A DNA stretch of 64,000 nucleotides. Origin: Archangiaceae bacterium (GTDB lineage Bacteria; Myxococcota; Myxococcia; Myxococcales; Myxococcaceae). Under the pieces are notes generated by a model. The model did no database searches. It was not told the origin of the DNA and saw only the letters and a list, made by a program, of their open reading frames with translations. This document shows positions 1 through 7,756 of this stretch, one piece after another (positions within the stretch are counted from its first letter, which is position 1; each line of letters starts with the position of its first letter). The DNA is taken from positions 248,001-312,000 of the forward strand of contig JADJNS010000014.1 in assembly GCA_016714225.1 (NCBI GenBank), given 5' to 3'. The position numbers were made by a program, and so were the translations under genes.

Positions 1-1467
1 CGCGCGGCGCTCTTCCACCGGGTGGGAGAGCTCTCGGGTCGCGAGGTGGCCCGGTTCGGAGCCCCCTCGCTCATCACCCGCACCACCAACGACGTGCAGC
101 AGGTGCAGGTGCTGGTGGTGGTCACCTGCACCATGCTGGTCGCCGCGCCCATCATGTGCATCGGCGGCGTGGTGATGGCGGTGCAGGGCGACCCGCGGCT
201 CTCACGGCTGATGCTGGTCGCGGTGCCGGCGATGGTGCTGGTGGTCGGCTTCCTGGTGCGACGCATGGTCCCCGGCTTTCGCGTCATGCAGGAGCGCATC
301 GACGCCGTGAACCGCGTCTTGCGCGAGCAGCTCATCGGTATTCGCGTGGTGCGCGCGTTCGTGCGCGAGCCCCAAGAGGTGCAGCGCTTCGCCCAGGCCA
401 ACGACGACCTGAGCCGCACCGCGCTCGCCTTGGGCCGGCTGCAGGCCTTCATGTTTCCCACCGTGATGCTGGTGTTCAACGCCACCAGCGTCGCGGTGCT
501 GTGGTTCGGCGCCGCGCAGGTCGACTCGGGCCAGCTGCAGGTCGGGCAGCTCACCGCCTTCATCGCCTACCTGATGCAGATTCTCATGTCGGTGATGATG
601 GCGTCGTTCATGATGATGATGGTGCCGCGCGCCGCGGTGTGCGCCGAGCGCATCAGCGACGTGCTGAACACCGCCACCTCGGTCGCCGCGCCGCTGAACC
701 CGGTCACCCGGCTCGCCGCGCCGGCGGCGCTGGCAATGCAGAACGTCGGCTTCAGCTACCCGGGCGCCGAGGCTCCGGTGCTGCGCGACGTCTCGTTCAG
801 CGCGCAGGCCGGCCAGACCGTCGCCATTCTGGGCAGCACCGGCGCCGGCAAGAGCACGCTGCTGTCGCTCATACCCCGGCTCATCGACGCGACCCGGGGC
901 ACGGTCGAGGTCGGCGGCGTCGACGTGCGCGCGCTGGCTTTCGATGCGCTGCGAAGCCACATCGGCTGGGTGCCACAGCGGCCCTACCTGTTCACCGGCA
1001 CCGTGGCGAGCAACCTGCGGTACGGCAACCCGGCGGCCACCGACGACGAGCTGTGGCGGTGCCTCGAGATTGCCCAGGCCAGCGACTTCGTCGACGCGAT
1101 GCCCGAGAAGCTGCAGGCGCCGGTGGCGCAAGGCGGCACCAACCTCTCGGGCGGTCAGCGCCAGCGCCTGGCCATCGCGCGGGCGTTGGTGCACCGCCCC
1201 GACCTCTACCTCTTCGATGACGCGTTCTCGGCGCTCGACCTGGGCACCGACGCTCGACTGAGGGCGGCGCTGCGGCCCGCCACGCGCGACGCGGTGGTGG
1301 TCATCGTCGCCCAGCGCGTCTCGACGGTCGTCGAGGCAGACCTGATTCTGGTGCTCGAAGACGGAGCGGTGGTGGGCACCGGCACCCACGCCCAGCTGCT
1401 CGGCAGCTGTCAGACCTATCGCGAGATCGTCGAGTCGCAGCAGCAGGCTGAAGGAGCGGCGGCATGA
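1..1467 (+). CDS. ABC exporter half-transporter, degenerate-site subunit (5' end outside window)
   Basis: C-terminal ~488 residues of an inner-membrane ABC exporter: type-1 transmembrane domain followed by a nucleotide-binding domain. The frame is open from base 1 and already in conserved TMD sequence, so the true start lies upstream of the window. Walker A GSTGAGKST is at about 832-858, the intact signature LSGGQ at 1144-1158, and Walker B at about 1207-1221. The residue after the Walker B Asp is Asp instead of the catalytic Glu (FDDAFSALD), and the switch His is replaced by Gln (VAQRVST). This is the pattern of the non-catalytic half of heterodimeric exporters such as TM287/288. The stop overlaps the next gene's ATG by 4 bases, so the two are translationally coupled partners. 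The substrate cannot be read from sequence; multidrug or lipid export is typical of the family. Confidence 0.93.
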   Translation, partial: RAALFHRVGELSGREVARFGAPSLITRTTNDVQQVQVLVVVTCTMLVAAPIMCIGGVVMAVQGDPRLSRLMLVAVPAMVLVVGFLVRRMVPGFRVMQERIDAVNRVLREQLIGIRVVRAFVREPQEVQRFAQANDDLSRTALALGRLQAFMFPTVMLVFNATSVAVLWFGAAQVDSGQLQVGQLTAFIAYLMQILMSVMMASFMMMMVPRAAVCAERISDVLNTATSVAAPLNPVTRLAAPAALAMQNVGFSYPGAEAPVLRDVSFSAQAGQTVAILGSTGAGKSTLLSLIPRLIDATRGTVEVGGVDVRALAFDALRSHIGWVPQRPYLFTGTVASNLRYGNPAATDDELWRCLEIAQASDFVDAMPEKLQAPVAQGGTNLSGGQRQRLAIARALVHRPDLYLFDDAFSALDLGTDARLRAALRPATRDAVVVIVAQRVSTVVEADLILVLEDGAVVGTGTHAQLLGSCQTYREIVESQQQAEGAAA

Positions 1468-4400
1468 GCGAGAAGCCGGCCCGGAGCGCGAGCCCTCCTG
1501 CGGCGGTGCCCCTGCCCGCCCGGCTGCCCGCAGAGGCCGGGGCGCGCCGCGGCCCACCGTGGATGAATGCGGGAGCGCCGGTCGAGAAGTCGGTCAACTT
1601 CTGGCCGTCGGCGCGGCGGCTGTTGGGCCTGCTGCGACCCAGCCGGGGCCGGTTGCTGCTGGCGATGCTGTTGAGCGCAGCGAGCGTCGGCCTCTCGGTG
1701 CTGGTGCCCAAGGTGCTGGGCGAGGCCACCGACCTGCTCTTCGCCGGCTTCGCCAGCCGCCAGGTGAGCACCGGCGTGACCCAAGAGCAGGCGGTCGAGC
1801 ACCTGCGCACGACCGGGCAGGGCGGCCTGGCCGACCTGGTGGCGCGGGTGCACGTCACGCCCGGAGCCGGAGTCGACCTGGCGGCCCTCTGGCGCGTGCT
1901 CGCGCTCGCCACCGCGCTCTTCGTCGCCGCCAGCCTCTTTCAGCTCGCCCAGGGCTGGGTCATCACCGGGGTGGTGCAGCGGGCGATGCGCGCCCTGCGC
2001 GCCGAGGTCGAAGAGAAGCTGCACCGGCTGCCGCTGCCGTACGTCGACCAGCAGCCGCGCGGCGAGCTGCTCAGCCGAACCACCAACGACATCGACAACA
2101 TCACCCAGACCCTGCAGCAGACCCTGGCGCAGCTGCTGGTCTCGCTGCTCACGGTGGTGGGCGTCATCACCATGATGTTCGTGCTCTCGCCGCTGCTGGC
2201 GGCCATCGCGCTGGTGGCGGTGCCCGCGTCGATGCTCGCCACCCGGCAGATCGGCAAGCGCTCGCAGAAGCTCTTCATGGCGCAGTGGGCGCAGACCGGC
2301 GCGCTCAACGCGCACATCGAAGAGGCCTTCACCGGCCACGAGCTGGTGAAGGTGTTCGGGCGGCAGCGCGAGGTCGAGGCCGCCTTCGCTCAGCGCAACG
2401 AGGCCCTCTTCCGCTCGGCGTTCGGCGCTCAGTTCATCTCGAGCATCATCATGCCGACCATGATGTTCGTGGGAAACCTGAGCTACGTCGCCATCGCGGT
2501 GGTCGGGGCGCTGCGGGTGGCGTCGGGCGCGCTGACGCTGGGCGCGGTGCAGGCGTTCATTCAGTATTCCCGGCAGTTCACCCAGCCGCTCACCCAGGTG
2601 GCGTCGATGGCCAACGTGCTGCAGTCGGGGGTCGCTTCGGCCGAGCGGGTCTTCGCGCTCCTCGACGCGCACGAGCAGAGCGCCGAGCCTTCGAGCCCGC
2701 CCGCACTGGGCGCCGTGCGCGGCCGGGTGGCGTTCGAGCAGGTGACGTTCAGCTACCTGCCGCAGCAGCCGCTCATCGAGGGGCTCTCGTTCTCGGTCGA
2801 GCCCGGTCAGACCGTCGCCATCGTCGGCCCCACCGGCGCGGGCAAGACCACGCTGGTGAACCTCATCATGCGCTTCTACGAGCTGGGCTCGGGCCGCATC
2901 ACCCTCGACGGCACCGACCTCACCCGGCTGCGGCGCGACCAGCTCCGCTCGCAGATCGGCATGGTGCTGCAAGACGCGTGGCTCTTTCACGGCACCATTC
3001 GCGACAACATCGCGTACGGCCGGCCCGGGGCCACCGAGGCCGAGATTCGCGCCGCGGCCGAGGTCACCTTCGTCGACCGCTTCGTGCACAGCCTGCCCGC
3101 CGGCTACGACACGGTCATCGATGAAGAGGGCAGCAACGTCAGCGCGGGTGAGCGGCAGCTCATCACCATCGCGCGCGCCTTTCTCGCCGACCCCGCGCTG
3201 CTGATTCTCGACGAGGCCACCAGCTCGGTCGACACGCGCACCGAGCTCTTGCTGCAGCACGCGATGGCCGCCGTGCGCTCGAACCGCACCAGCTTCGTCA
3301 TCGCCCACCGGCTCTCCACCATTCGCGACGCGCACCTCATTCTGGTGATGGAGAAAGGCCGCATCGTCGAGCAGGGCACCCACGCCCAGCTGCTCGCGGC
3401 CAGGGGCGCCTACCGCCGGCTCATCGACACCCAGTTCAGCCAGGCCGTGGTGAGCCTCGACGACGTGGCCCGCCTACCACTTCAGCACGCGGCCGAACAG
3501 ACCGAGCATCGCCGCCCAGTGCCGCTCGGCCTGCGCCGCATCGAACACTCCGGTGAAGTCGGGCACCGCGAAGCCGTGCCGCGCCGGGTAGGTCTCGATG
3601 ACGTGCTTCACCTTCGCCTCGGTGAGCGCCTGCTCGAGCAGCTGCTTGGAAGCGTCGTCGAACGACGAGTCGTCATGCGCGCCGGCCACGTAGACCTCGG
3701 CCTTCATCTGCCCCGCGAGCCGATGCGGGCTGCCCGGCGCCTCGGTCGCCAGCCCGCCGCCATGAAACGAGCACGCCGCCGCGACCTCGGCGGGAAAGTT
3801 GCCGGCCGCGGTGAGCGAGAGAAACCCGCCCATGCAGTAGCCGGTGGTGCCGAAGTGGTGCTTCTTCACGTCGGCGCGGCCGTTCAAGTACTCGAACGCC
3901 GCTGCCGCATCGACCTTCGCGGCCTGGGGCGTCTTGGCCGGCTCGTAGAACTTCGTCTTCCACTCGGTGCGATCGACCTTGCCGAAGATGGCCGCCTTCA
4001 GCTGCTCGGGGTCGTACGCGCCGCCGCGGTGAAAGAGGTCGGGCATCACCACCAGGTACCCGTTCGAGGCGAGCCGCTCGCCCATCTCGAACATCGCCGG
4101 GCGCCAGCCCGCGCCGTCGATGAAGAACACCACCGCGGGCAGCGGAGCCACGGCGTGGGCGGGCTCGAACACCGCGGTGCGCGCGGGGCCGTCGGCGGTC
4201 TTCAGCGTGAGGGTGTTCATTCGGCCGACCGTACTTCACTGCTGCGCAGCCGAGCGACGAAGCCGAACATCAGCGCCAGGGTGCCCCACCCCAGGCCGAC
4301 CACCACGCCGGCGTCGATGACGCCGCGCCACGGCTGCGGCAACTGCTTCACCGCCAGCACCAGCGCGGTGATGCCGGCCACCATCACCCACGCGCGGCGC

Positions 4401-4535
4401 CGGGCTGATCGCTCGGTGCGCCACACCCCGAGCACCTTGAGCGGAGCCAGCGCCACCTCGAGCCGTGAGGACGTGTCGACCGAGAACGCCCGGTCGAGCG
4501 CCTGCGGCACCCAGCGCTTCTGGAAGCCGCGGTAG
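1464..4535 (+). CDS. ABC exporter half-transporter, catalytic subunit; reading frame runs on past the domain without a stop
   Basis: Partner of the preceding half-transporter. After a Pro/Ala-rich N-terminal stretch of ~45 residues come the type-1 TMD (~50-380) and the NBD (~410-655). Walker A is GPTGAGKTT (Lys461), Walker B has the catalytic Glu (D583-E584) and the switch His is present (IAHRLST, ~H615). The signature is degenerate, VSAGE (559-563), instead of LSGGQ. This complements its partner: one consensus and one degenerate ATP site. Homology ends near base 3453 (~residue 663), the usual family length. There is no stop there; the frame stays open to 4535, antisense through two convincing minus-strand genes. 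The ~360-residue tail is Arg/Leu/Gly-rich and unlike any domain. A TGA lies one frame off at 3451, so a single-base indel or a lost stop would explain it. The product very probably ends near 3453. Confidence 0.8.
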   Translation: MSEKPARSASPPAAVPLPARLPAEAGARRGPPWMNAGAPVEKSVNFWPSARRLLGLLRPSRGRLLLAMLLSAASVGLSVLVPKVLGEATDLLFAGFASRQVSTGVTQEQAVEHLRTTGQGGLADLVARVHVTPGAGVDLAALWRVLALATALFVAASLFQLAQGWVITGVVQRAMRALRAEVEEKLHRLPLPYVDQQPRGELLSRTTNDIDNITQTLQQTLAQLLVSLLTVVGVITMMFVLSPLLAAIALVAVPASMLATRQIGKRSQKLFMAQWAQTGALNAHIEEAFTGHELVKVFGRQREVEAAFAQRNEALFRSAFGAQFISSIIMPTMMFVGNLSYVAIAVVGALRVASGALTLGAVQAFIQYSRQFTQPLTQVASMANVLQSGVASAERVFALLDAHEQSAEPSSPPALGAVRGRVAFEQVTFSYLPQQPLIEGLSFSVEPGQTVAIVGPTGAGKTTLVNLIMRFYELGSGRITLDGTDLTRLRRDQLRSQIGMVLQDAWLFHGTIRDNIAYGRPGATEAEIRAAAEVTFVDRFVHSLPAGYDTVIDEEGSNVSAGERQLITIARAFLADPALLILDEATSSVDTRTELLLQHAMAAVRSNRTSFVIAHRLSTIRDAHLILVMEKGRIVEQGTHAQLLAARGAYRRLIDTQFSQAVVSLDDVARLPLQHAAEQTEHRRPVPLGLRRIEHSGEVGHREAVPRRVGLDDVLHLRLGERLLEQLLGSVVERRVVMRAGHVDLGLHLPREPMRAARRLGRQPAAMKRARRRDLGGKVAGRGEREKPAHAVAGGAEVVLLHVGAAVQVLERRCRIDLRGLGRLGRLVELRLPLGAIDLAEDGRLQLLGVVRAAAVKEVGHHHQVPVRGEPLAHLEHRRAPARAVDEEHHRGQRSHGVGGLEHRGARGAVGGLQREGVHSADRTSLLRSRATKPNISARVPHPRPTTTPASMTPRHGCGNCFTASTSAVMPATITHARRRADRSVRHTPSTLSGASATSSREDVSTENARSSACGTQRFWKPR
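3474..4220 (-). CDS. Dienelactone hydrolase family protein
   Basis: 248-residue alpha/beta hydrolase of the dienelactone hydrolase (DLH) family, predicted cytoplasmic (no signal peptide). The Cys nucleophile sits in the elbow GYCMGG (C129), with the acid in AGAHDD (D183/D184) and the catalytic His in ARHGF (H215), matching the Cys-Asp-His triad of the family. Length is typical. DLHs open lactone rings in chlorocatechol degradation, but many chromosomal copies are uncharacterised esterases, and nothing nearby suggests aromatic degradation. The ATG overlaps the stop of the upstream small membrane protein by 4 bases, so this is the last gene of a minus-strand operon. Its 3' end abuts the convergent ABC exporter gene, whose open frame runs across it. 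Confidence 0.88.
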   Translation of the reverse strand: MNTLTLKTADGPARTAVFEPAHAVAPLPAVVFFIDGAGWRPAMFEMGERLASNGYLVVMPDLFHRGGAYDPEQLKAAIFGKVDRTEWKTKFYEPAKTPQAAKVDAAAAFEYLNGRADVKKHHFGTTGYCMGGFLSLTAAGNFPAEVAAACSFHGGGLATEAPGSPHRLAGQMKAEVYVAGAHDDSSFDDASKQLLEQALTEAKVKHVIETYPARHGFAVPDFTGVFDAAQAERHWAAMLGLFGRVLKW

Positions 4536-4702
4536 CCCTCGAGCCACGCGTTGAGCGCGCACCAGGCGAGGGCGACCGCGGCGGGCAGCGGCGCGAAGTC
4601 TTCGAGCAGCGCCTCTCTCGCCAGCACCGCGAGGCGAACTTCAGCCTCGACGAGAACTGCAGTGACTCCGATGACGCCCCAGGCTGCGGCCGCTGCGCGC
4701 AT
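4217..4702 (-). CDS. Small hydrophobic membrane protein of unknown function
   Basis: 161 residues with no recognised domain. Hydrophobic segments near residues 5-20, 40-52, ~108-120 and ~130-150 suggest an integral inner-membrane protein; the middle carries a charged loop with a WLEGYRGFQKRWVPQALDRAF-like region and an Arg cluster before the third segment. It starts 15 bases after the stop of the Nudix-MBL gene and overlaps the dienelactone hydrolase start by 4 bases, so it is co-transcribed with both. I do not recognise the family; position in the operon is the only hint about its role. Confidence 0.7.
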   Translation of the reverse strand: MRAAAAAWGVIGVTAVLVEAEVRLAVLAREALLEDFAPLPAAVALAWCALNAWLEGYRGFQKRWVPQALDRAFSVDTSSRLEVALAPLKVLGVWRTERSARRRAWVMVAGITALVLAVKQLPQPWRGVIDAGVVVGLGWGTLALMFGFVARLRSSEVRSAE

Positions 4703-4713
4703 GCCGGTCTCGC

Positions 4714-4750
4714 CCCCTCACCCCTGCCCTCTCCCGCTGGGGGAGAGGGA
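4714..4750. repeat. REP-like palindromic repeat, copy A
   Basis: A GC-rich element with a perfect 9-bp stem, CCCTCTCCC (4727-4735) and GGGAGAGGG (4741-4749), 5-base loop, preceded by the block TCGCCCCCTCACCC. A closely similar element is at 35356-35400. Here the repeat supplies the last codons and the stop of the Nudix-MBL gene on the minus strand (ending SLSPSGRGQG). The same kind of palindrome is scattered through many proteobacterial-type genomes. Confidence 0.75.
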
Positions 4751-6250
4751 GAACAGCTCGCCATCGCGCTGCGCTCGGCCTTCGGCCACGAGCTTCTCGA
4801 GAATCGCGACCGTGTTGCGCTCGGCGAGCGGCAAGATGAACGCCTGCACGTCGTCGTACGCCTGGGGCACCAGCGCCTCGAGCGACTGCGGCGAGGGCTT
4901 CAGCGCCGCGACCACCTTGCCCTCGCGCCACGCGCGGTGCTGCAGGTACTCGTCGAGCTTCGCCGGCCCGTCGGGAATCGGAGGCCCGTGCGCGGGGTAC
5001 AGCGTGCGCACGCCGAGCTCTTTGAGCCGCTGCAGCTGGCGCAGGTACTCGGCCATGTCGCCCTCGGGCGGGTCGATGACGATGGTGCCGACCCCGGCGA
5101 CCATGTCGCCCACGATGGCCGCCTTCGAGTGCAGGTGAAAGATGCACAGGTGCCCGCGCGCGTGCCCCGGCGTGTGCAGGAACTTGAGCTCCATGCCGCC
5201 GAGCTTGAGGTAGTCGCCGTCGGCGACGCGCTTCTCGGTGGTGAGCGGCACGCGGTCGGCGGTCTGCGCGTGGCACCAGAGCGGCCCCTTCAGCTCGCTC
5301 ATCACCCGCGCCGCGCCACCAACGTGGTCGCCGTGGTGGTGCGTGAGCAGCACCGCGCGCGGCTTGTACCCGTCGGCCATCAGCTCGCGCACGAACGACA
5401 CCAACCGGTCGGTCTCGGCGTCGTCGGGCGAGCCGGGGTCGACGATGAGCAGGTCGCTGTTGCCCAGCACGTAGCAGTTGGTGTGGTGCGCCGGCGGCAG
5501 CGTGGGGGTGAGCAACGGGAACACCCGAATGCCCATCTGGAACTCGATGCGCCGCGCGATGAAGTCGGTGACCATCGGCGGAGCGCGCAGCACGCCCAGC
5601 GCCTTCTCGGCGGTGCGGAACACCGCCATGGTCTGCAGCGCGTGCACGTTGGGCGGGTGGAGCAGCGCGGTGCCGTCGTTCCACCGATTGAGCGCGGCGT
5701 TGGGCGTCACCCAGGCGCCCTCGGTCAGCTCGCCCGGCCACACCTCGGCCTTCGCGCCCTCGGGCGCTTCGACCAGGTAGAAGCGCGCGTCGAAGCGCAC
5801 CGGCAGGTGCGGCGGCGTCACCCACCGACCCGCCTCGGGCCAGTCGGCCGCCCGCAGGGTGAGCCCGTGCTTCGCGAGCAGCTCGCCGAACGACGCCTTG
5901 CTTTCACGGTCGAGCAGCGCGCGGCGCATGCTCTCGGTGTCGGCGGCCGAGATGGTGCCCTGCGCCACCAGCACGCCGGTCTCTTCGAGCAGCTCGCGCG
6001 CCGCGGCGACGCGCAGCGCGGCGTCGACTCCGGTCGCACCTTCGACGGGCACGCCGGCGTCGGCCTTGTCGACCTTGCCGCCGGGAAACGCGTAGTAGCC
6101 GCCGGCGAAGGCGAGCTTCGCCTCGCGCTTGATCCAGAACACCTCTATCGAGCGGCCGACCTTGCGGTACAGCACCACCGCGGCCGCGTCGCGCGGCGTC
6201 GCCGGCGGGCCCAGCTCGGGCAGCTCGATGCCGGCGATGCGCTCGCTCAC
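4718..6250 (-). CDS. Nudix hydrolase - metallo-beta-lactamase fold fusion protein
   Basis: 510 residues, two enzymes in one chain. Residues ~20-240 form a long-form Nudix domain: FPGGKVD, then the box end ARELLEETGVL after an insert, as in NUDT19-like proteins. Residues ~255-480 form an MBL-fold hydrolase with the metal site THHHGDHVGG, a second His in HTPGHARGH, and YPAHGP, close to LACTB2-like enzymes. Family knowledge suggests hydrolysis of a nucleotide-linked or CoA-like substrate plus a phosphodiester or thioester; the actual substrates are unknown. Start is the GTG at 6250, which overlaps the HD gene stop by 4 bases and gives the conserved N-terminus VSERIAGIELPELG; the open frame further upstream is antisense-like. 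The C-terminus is encoded by REP copy A. Confidence 0.88.
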   Translation of the reverse strand: MSERIAGIELPELGPPATPRDAAAVVLYRKVGRSIEVFWIKREAKLAFAGGYYAFPGGKVDKADAGVPVEGATGVDAALRVAAARELLEETGVLVAQGTISAADTESMRRALLDRESKASFGELLAKHGLTLRAADWPEAGRWVTPPHLPVRFDARFYLVEAPEGAKAEVWPGELTEGAWVTPNAALNRWNDGTALLHPPNVHALQTMAVFRTAEKALGVLRAPPMVTDFIARRIEFQMGIRVFPLLTPTLPPAHHTNCYVLGNSDLLIVDPGSPDDAETDRLVSFVRELMADGYKPRAVLLTHHHGDHVGGAARVMSELKGPLWCHAQTADRVPLTTEKRVADGDYLKLGGMELKFLHTPGHARGHLCIFHLHSKAAIVGDMVAGVGTIVIDPPEGDMAEYLRQLQRLKELGVRTLYPAHGPPIPDGPAKLDEYLQHRAWREGKVVAALKPSPQSLEALVPQAYDDVQAFILPLAERNTVAILEKLVAEGRAQRDGELFSLSPSGRGQG

Positions 6251-7548
6251 GCGCCGGCCCCGGTGAGGCGCCCCACCACCTCGAGCGCGGCGGCCGACTG
6301 GTCGGGCCGCGCGTAGAGCCGCGAGAGCCGCACCGCCCCCGCGTAGCGCTGGTAGAGCGGCGTGTACGCCTGCACCTCGGTCAGCCGGCCGGAAGACACG
6401 TCGACGATGTACAGCGGCGGCCCCGAGCCCGCCTCGAAATAGCGCGACAGCACCCCGTGCGACTCGACCGAGAAGTGCTCGATGCCCGCCTGGCCCAACG
6501 CGCCGTGCAATTCGCGCAGGTCGTAGTCGGGGTCGCGCTCGGTGAACTCGGCCACCCGCTTGAAGCCGCGCCGCGCCACGATGCGCTCGGCCCAGCGGTT
6601 CTTGCTCTTCCGCAGCGCGTGCCACAGCGCCACGTCGTCGCACAGCGCGAACGCGTCGGGGTCGGCGGGAATCTCGAACTCTCCGCGCGTCTCGTCGTAC
6701 CAGGCCTTGAGCATGTGGTCGAAGCTCACCGCGGTGTGGTGGTAGTAGACCGAGAGAAACATGTGGTACCGGCTGAGCAGAAAGTCTTCGAAGGCGAACG
6801 CGGCGGCCTTCGACAGCGCCAGGTACACCCGGCCGTCTTTCTCGGCGGGGTTCAGGTTCTGCACCACCCAGTCGAAGTCGTAGCGGCCGTAGTTCACGCC
6901 GGTGAAGAACGAGTCGCGCAGCAGGTAGTCCATGCGGTCGGCGTCGAGCTCTCCGCTCACCAGCGCGCGCAGCAGCGGTGACCAGTCGACGCCGCCGTCG
7001 ACGAAGCCCGAGCCGCCCGGCGGGTCGCAGGCGGTGATGAGCGACGCGGCGTGCTCGGGCGTCACCTCGAGCGCCGCGTAGCGCTTGCGCAGCTCGTCGG
7101 TGAGCGAGCTGCCCAGCAAGATGCGCACGGTGAAGTCTTCGTGGCTGGCCTGCTCTTGCTCGCCATCGTCGACCCACCTGGGGAGCATCAGCTTCGCCCT
7201 CGGCGGCGCGATGCTCTCGCTGGTGTGCGAGAGCGGCATGTGCCCCAGGTCGTGGCACAGCACCGCCAGGCGCACCGCGGCGCGAAACCGCTCGCGCGCC
7301 CGCGGGCTCAGGCCGGCGCGCTCGGCCACCGCGTCGAACAGCCGCGACGAGACGTGCATCGCGCCCAGCGAGTGCGCGTGCCGGGTGTGCGTCGCGCCGG
7401 GAAACGCCAGCTCACCGAACCCCAGCTGCCGCACGTGGCGCAGCCGCTGGTAGAAGCGGCTGTCGACCACCACCTTCTCTTCGTCGGTGACGGTGATGGT
7501 GCCGTGAATGGGGTCGCGAATGCGCACTTTGGCGTGCGGCTCTACCAC
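6247..7548 (-). CDS. HD-domain phosphohydrolase (dGTPase-like)
   Basis: 433-residue cytosolic HD-superfamily protein. It begins with the VRIRDPIHGTI motif typical of SAMHD1/YwfO-like phosphohydrolases, followed by the metal ligands RHAHS (H57), CHDLGH (H99-D100) and a distal Asp in a DADRMDYLLRDS motif. Family members hydrolyse dNTPs or related nucleotides; the substrate here is inferred only. The start is a GTG at 7548, placing the conserved motif near the N-terminus. It is the first gene of the HD / Nudix-MBL / membrane / DLH operon, overlapping the Nudix-MBL gene by 4 bases. A nucleotide-cleaning theme with the downstream Nudix is plausible. A dispersed repeat lies directly upstream, leaving little room for a conventional promoter. 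Confidence 0.9.
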   Translation of the reverse strand: MVEPHAKVRIRDPIHGTITVTDEEKVVVDSRFYQRLRHVRQLGFGELAFPGATHTRHAHSLGAMHVSSRLFDAVAERAGLSPRARERFRAAVRLAVLCHDLGHMPLSHTSESIAPPRAKLMLPRWVDDGEQEQASHEDFTVRILLGSSLTDELRKRYAALEVTPEHAASLITACDPPGGSGFVDGGVDWSPLLRALVSGELDADRMDYLLRDSFFTGVNYGRYDFDWVVQNLNPAEKDGRVYLALSKAAAFAFEDFLLSRYHMFLSVYYHHTAVSFDHMLKAWYDETRGEFEIPADPDAFALCDDVALWHALRKSKNRWAERIVARRGFKRVAEFTERDPDYDLRELHGALGQAGIEHFSVESHGVLSRYFEAGSGPPLYIVDVSSGRLTEVQAYTPLYQRYAGAVRLSRLYARPDQSAAALEVVGRLTGAGA

Positions 7549-7550
7549 GC

Positions 7551-7753
7551 GAGACCGGTCAGGGTGAGTCGAGACCGGTCAGGGTGAGCCACGTCGAACA
7601 CTGCCGTCGCTCGCCGAAGGCTGTGCAGCACAGACTCCATCGTATCGGTGCGCACGCAGTGCTGCTTGGAGCATGGAGTGCGGGTTGCCCAGGCTTCGTT
7701 GGGGGTCGGCACCCATTCGACTGCGCCGCAAAAGCGGCTCCGCTCAGGGTGCG
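7551..7753 (+). repeat. Dispersed ~200-bp intergenic repeat, copy 1
   Basis: Copy of a repeat also present at 19514-19706 and 61396-61590. Shared blocks in order: GACCGGTCAGGGT, CTGCCGTCGC-CGCCGAAGGCT, GCAGCACA-ACTCCATCGTA, TGCTGCTTGGAGCATGGAGT, GGCACCCATTCGAC and CCGCTCAGGGTG. In this copy the leading GAGACCGGTCAGGGTGAG is tandemly duplicated (7551 and 7572). It exactly fills the gap between the HD gene start and the EEP nuclease stop. Confidence 0.85.
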
Positions 7754-7756
7754 CGG

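Noticed and set aside
7551..7753. Dispersed repeat as an insertion sequence with a transposase
   Set aside because: No transposase-like frame inside any copy and no visible target duplications; kept as a non-coding repeat only.
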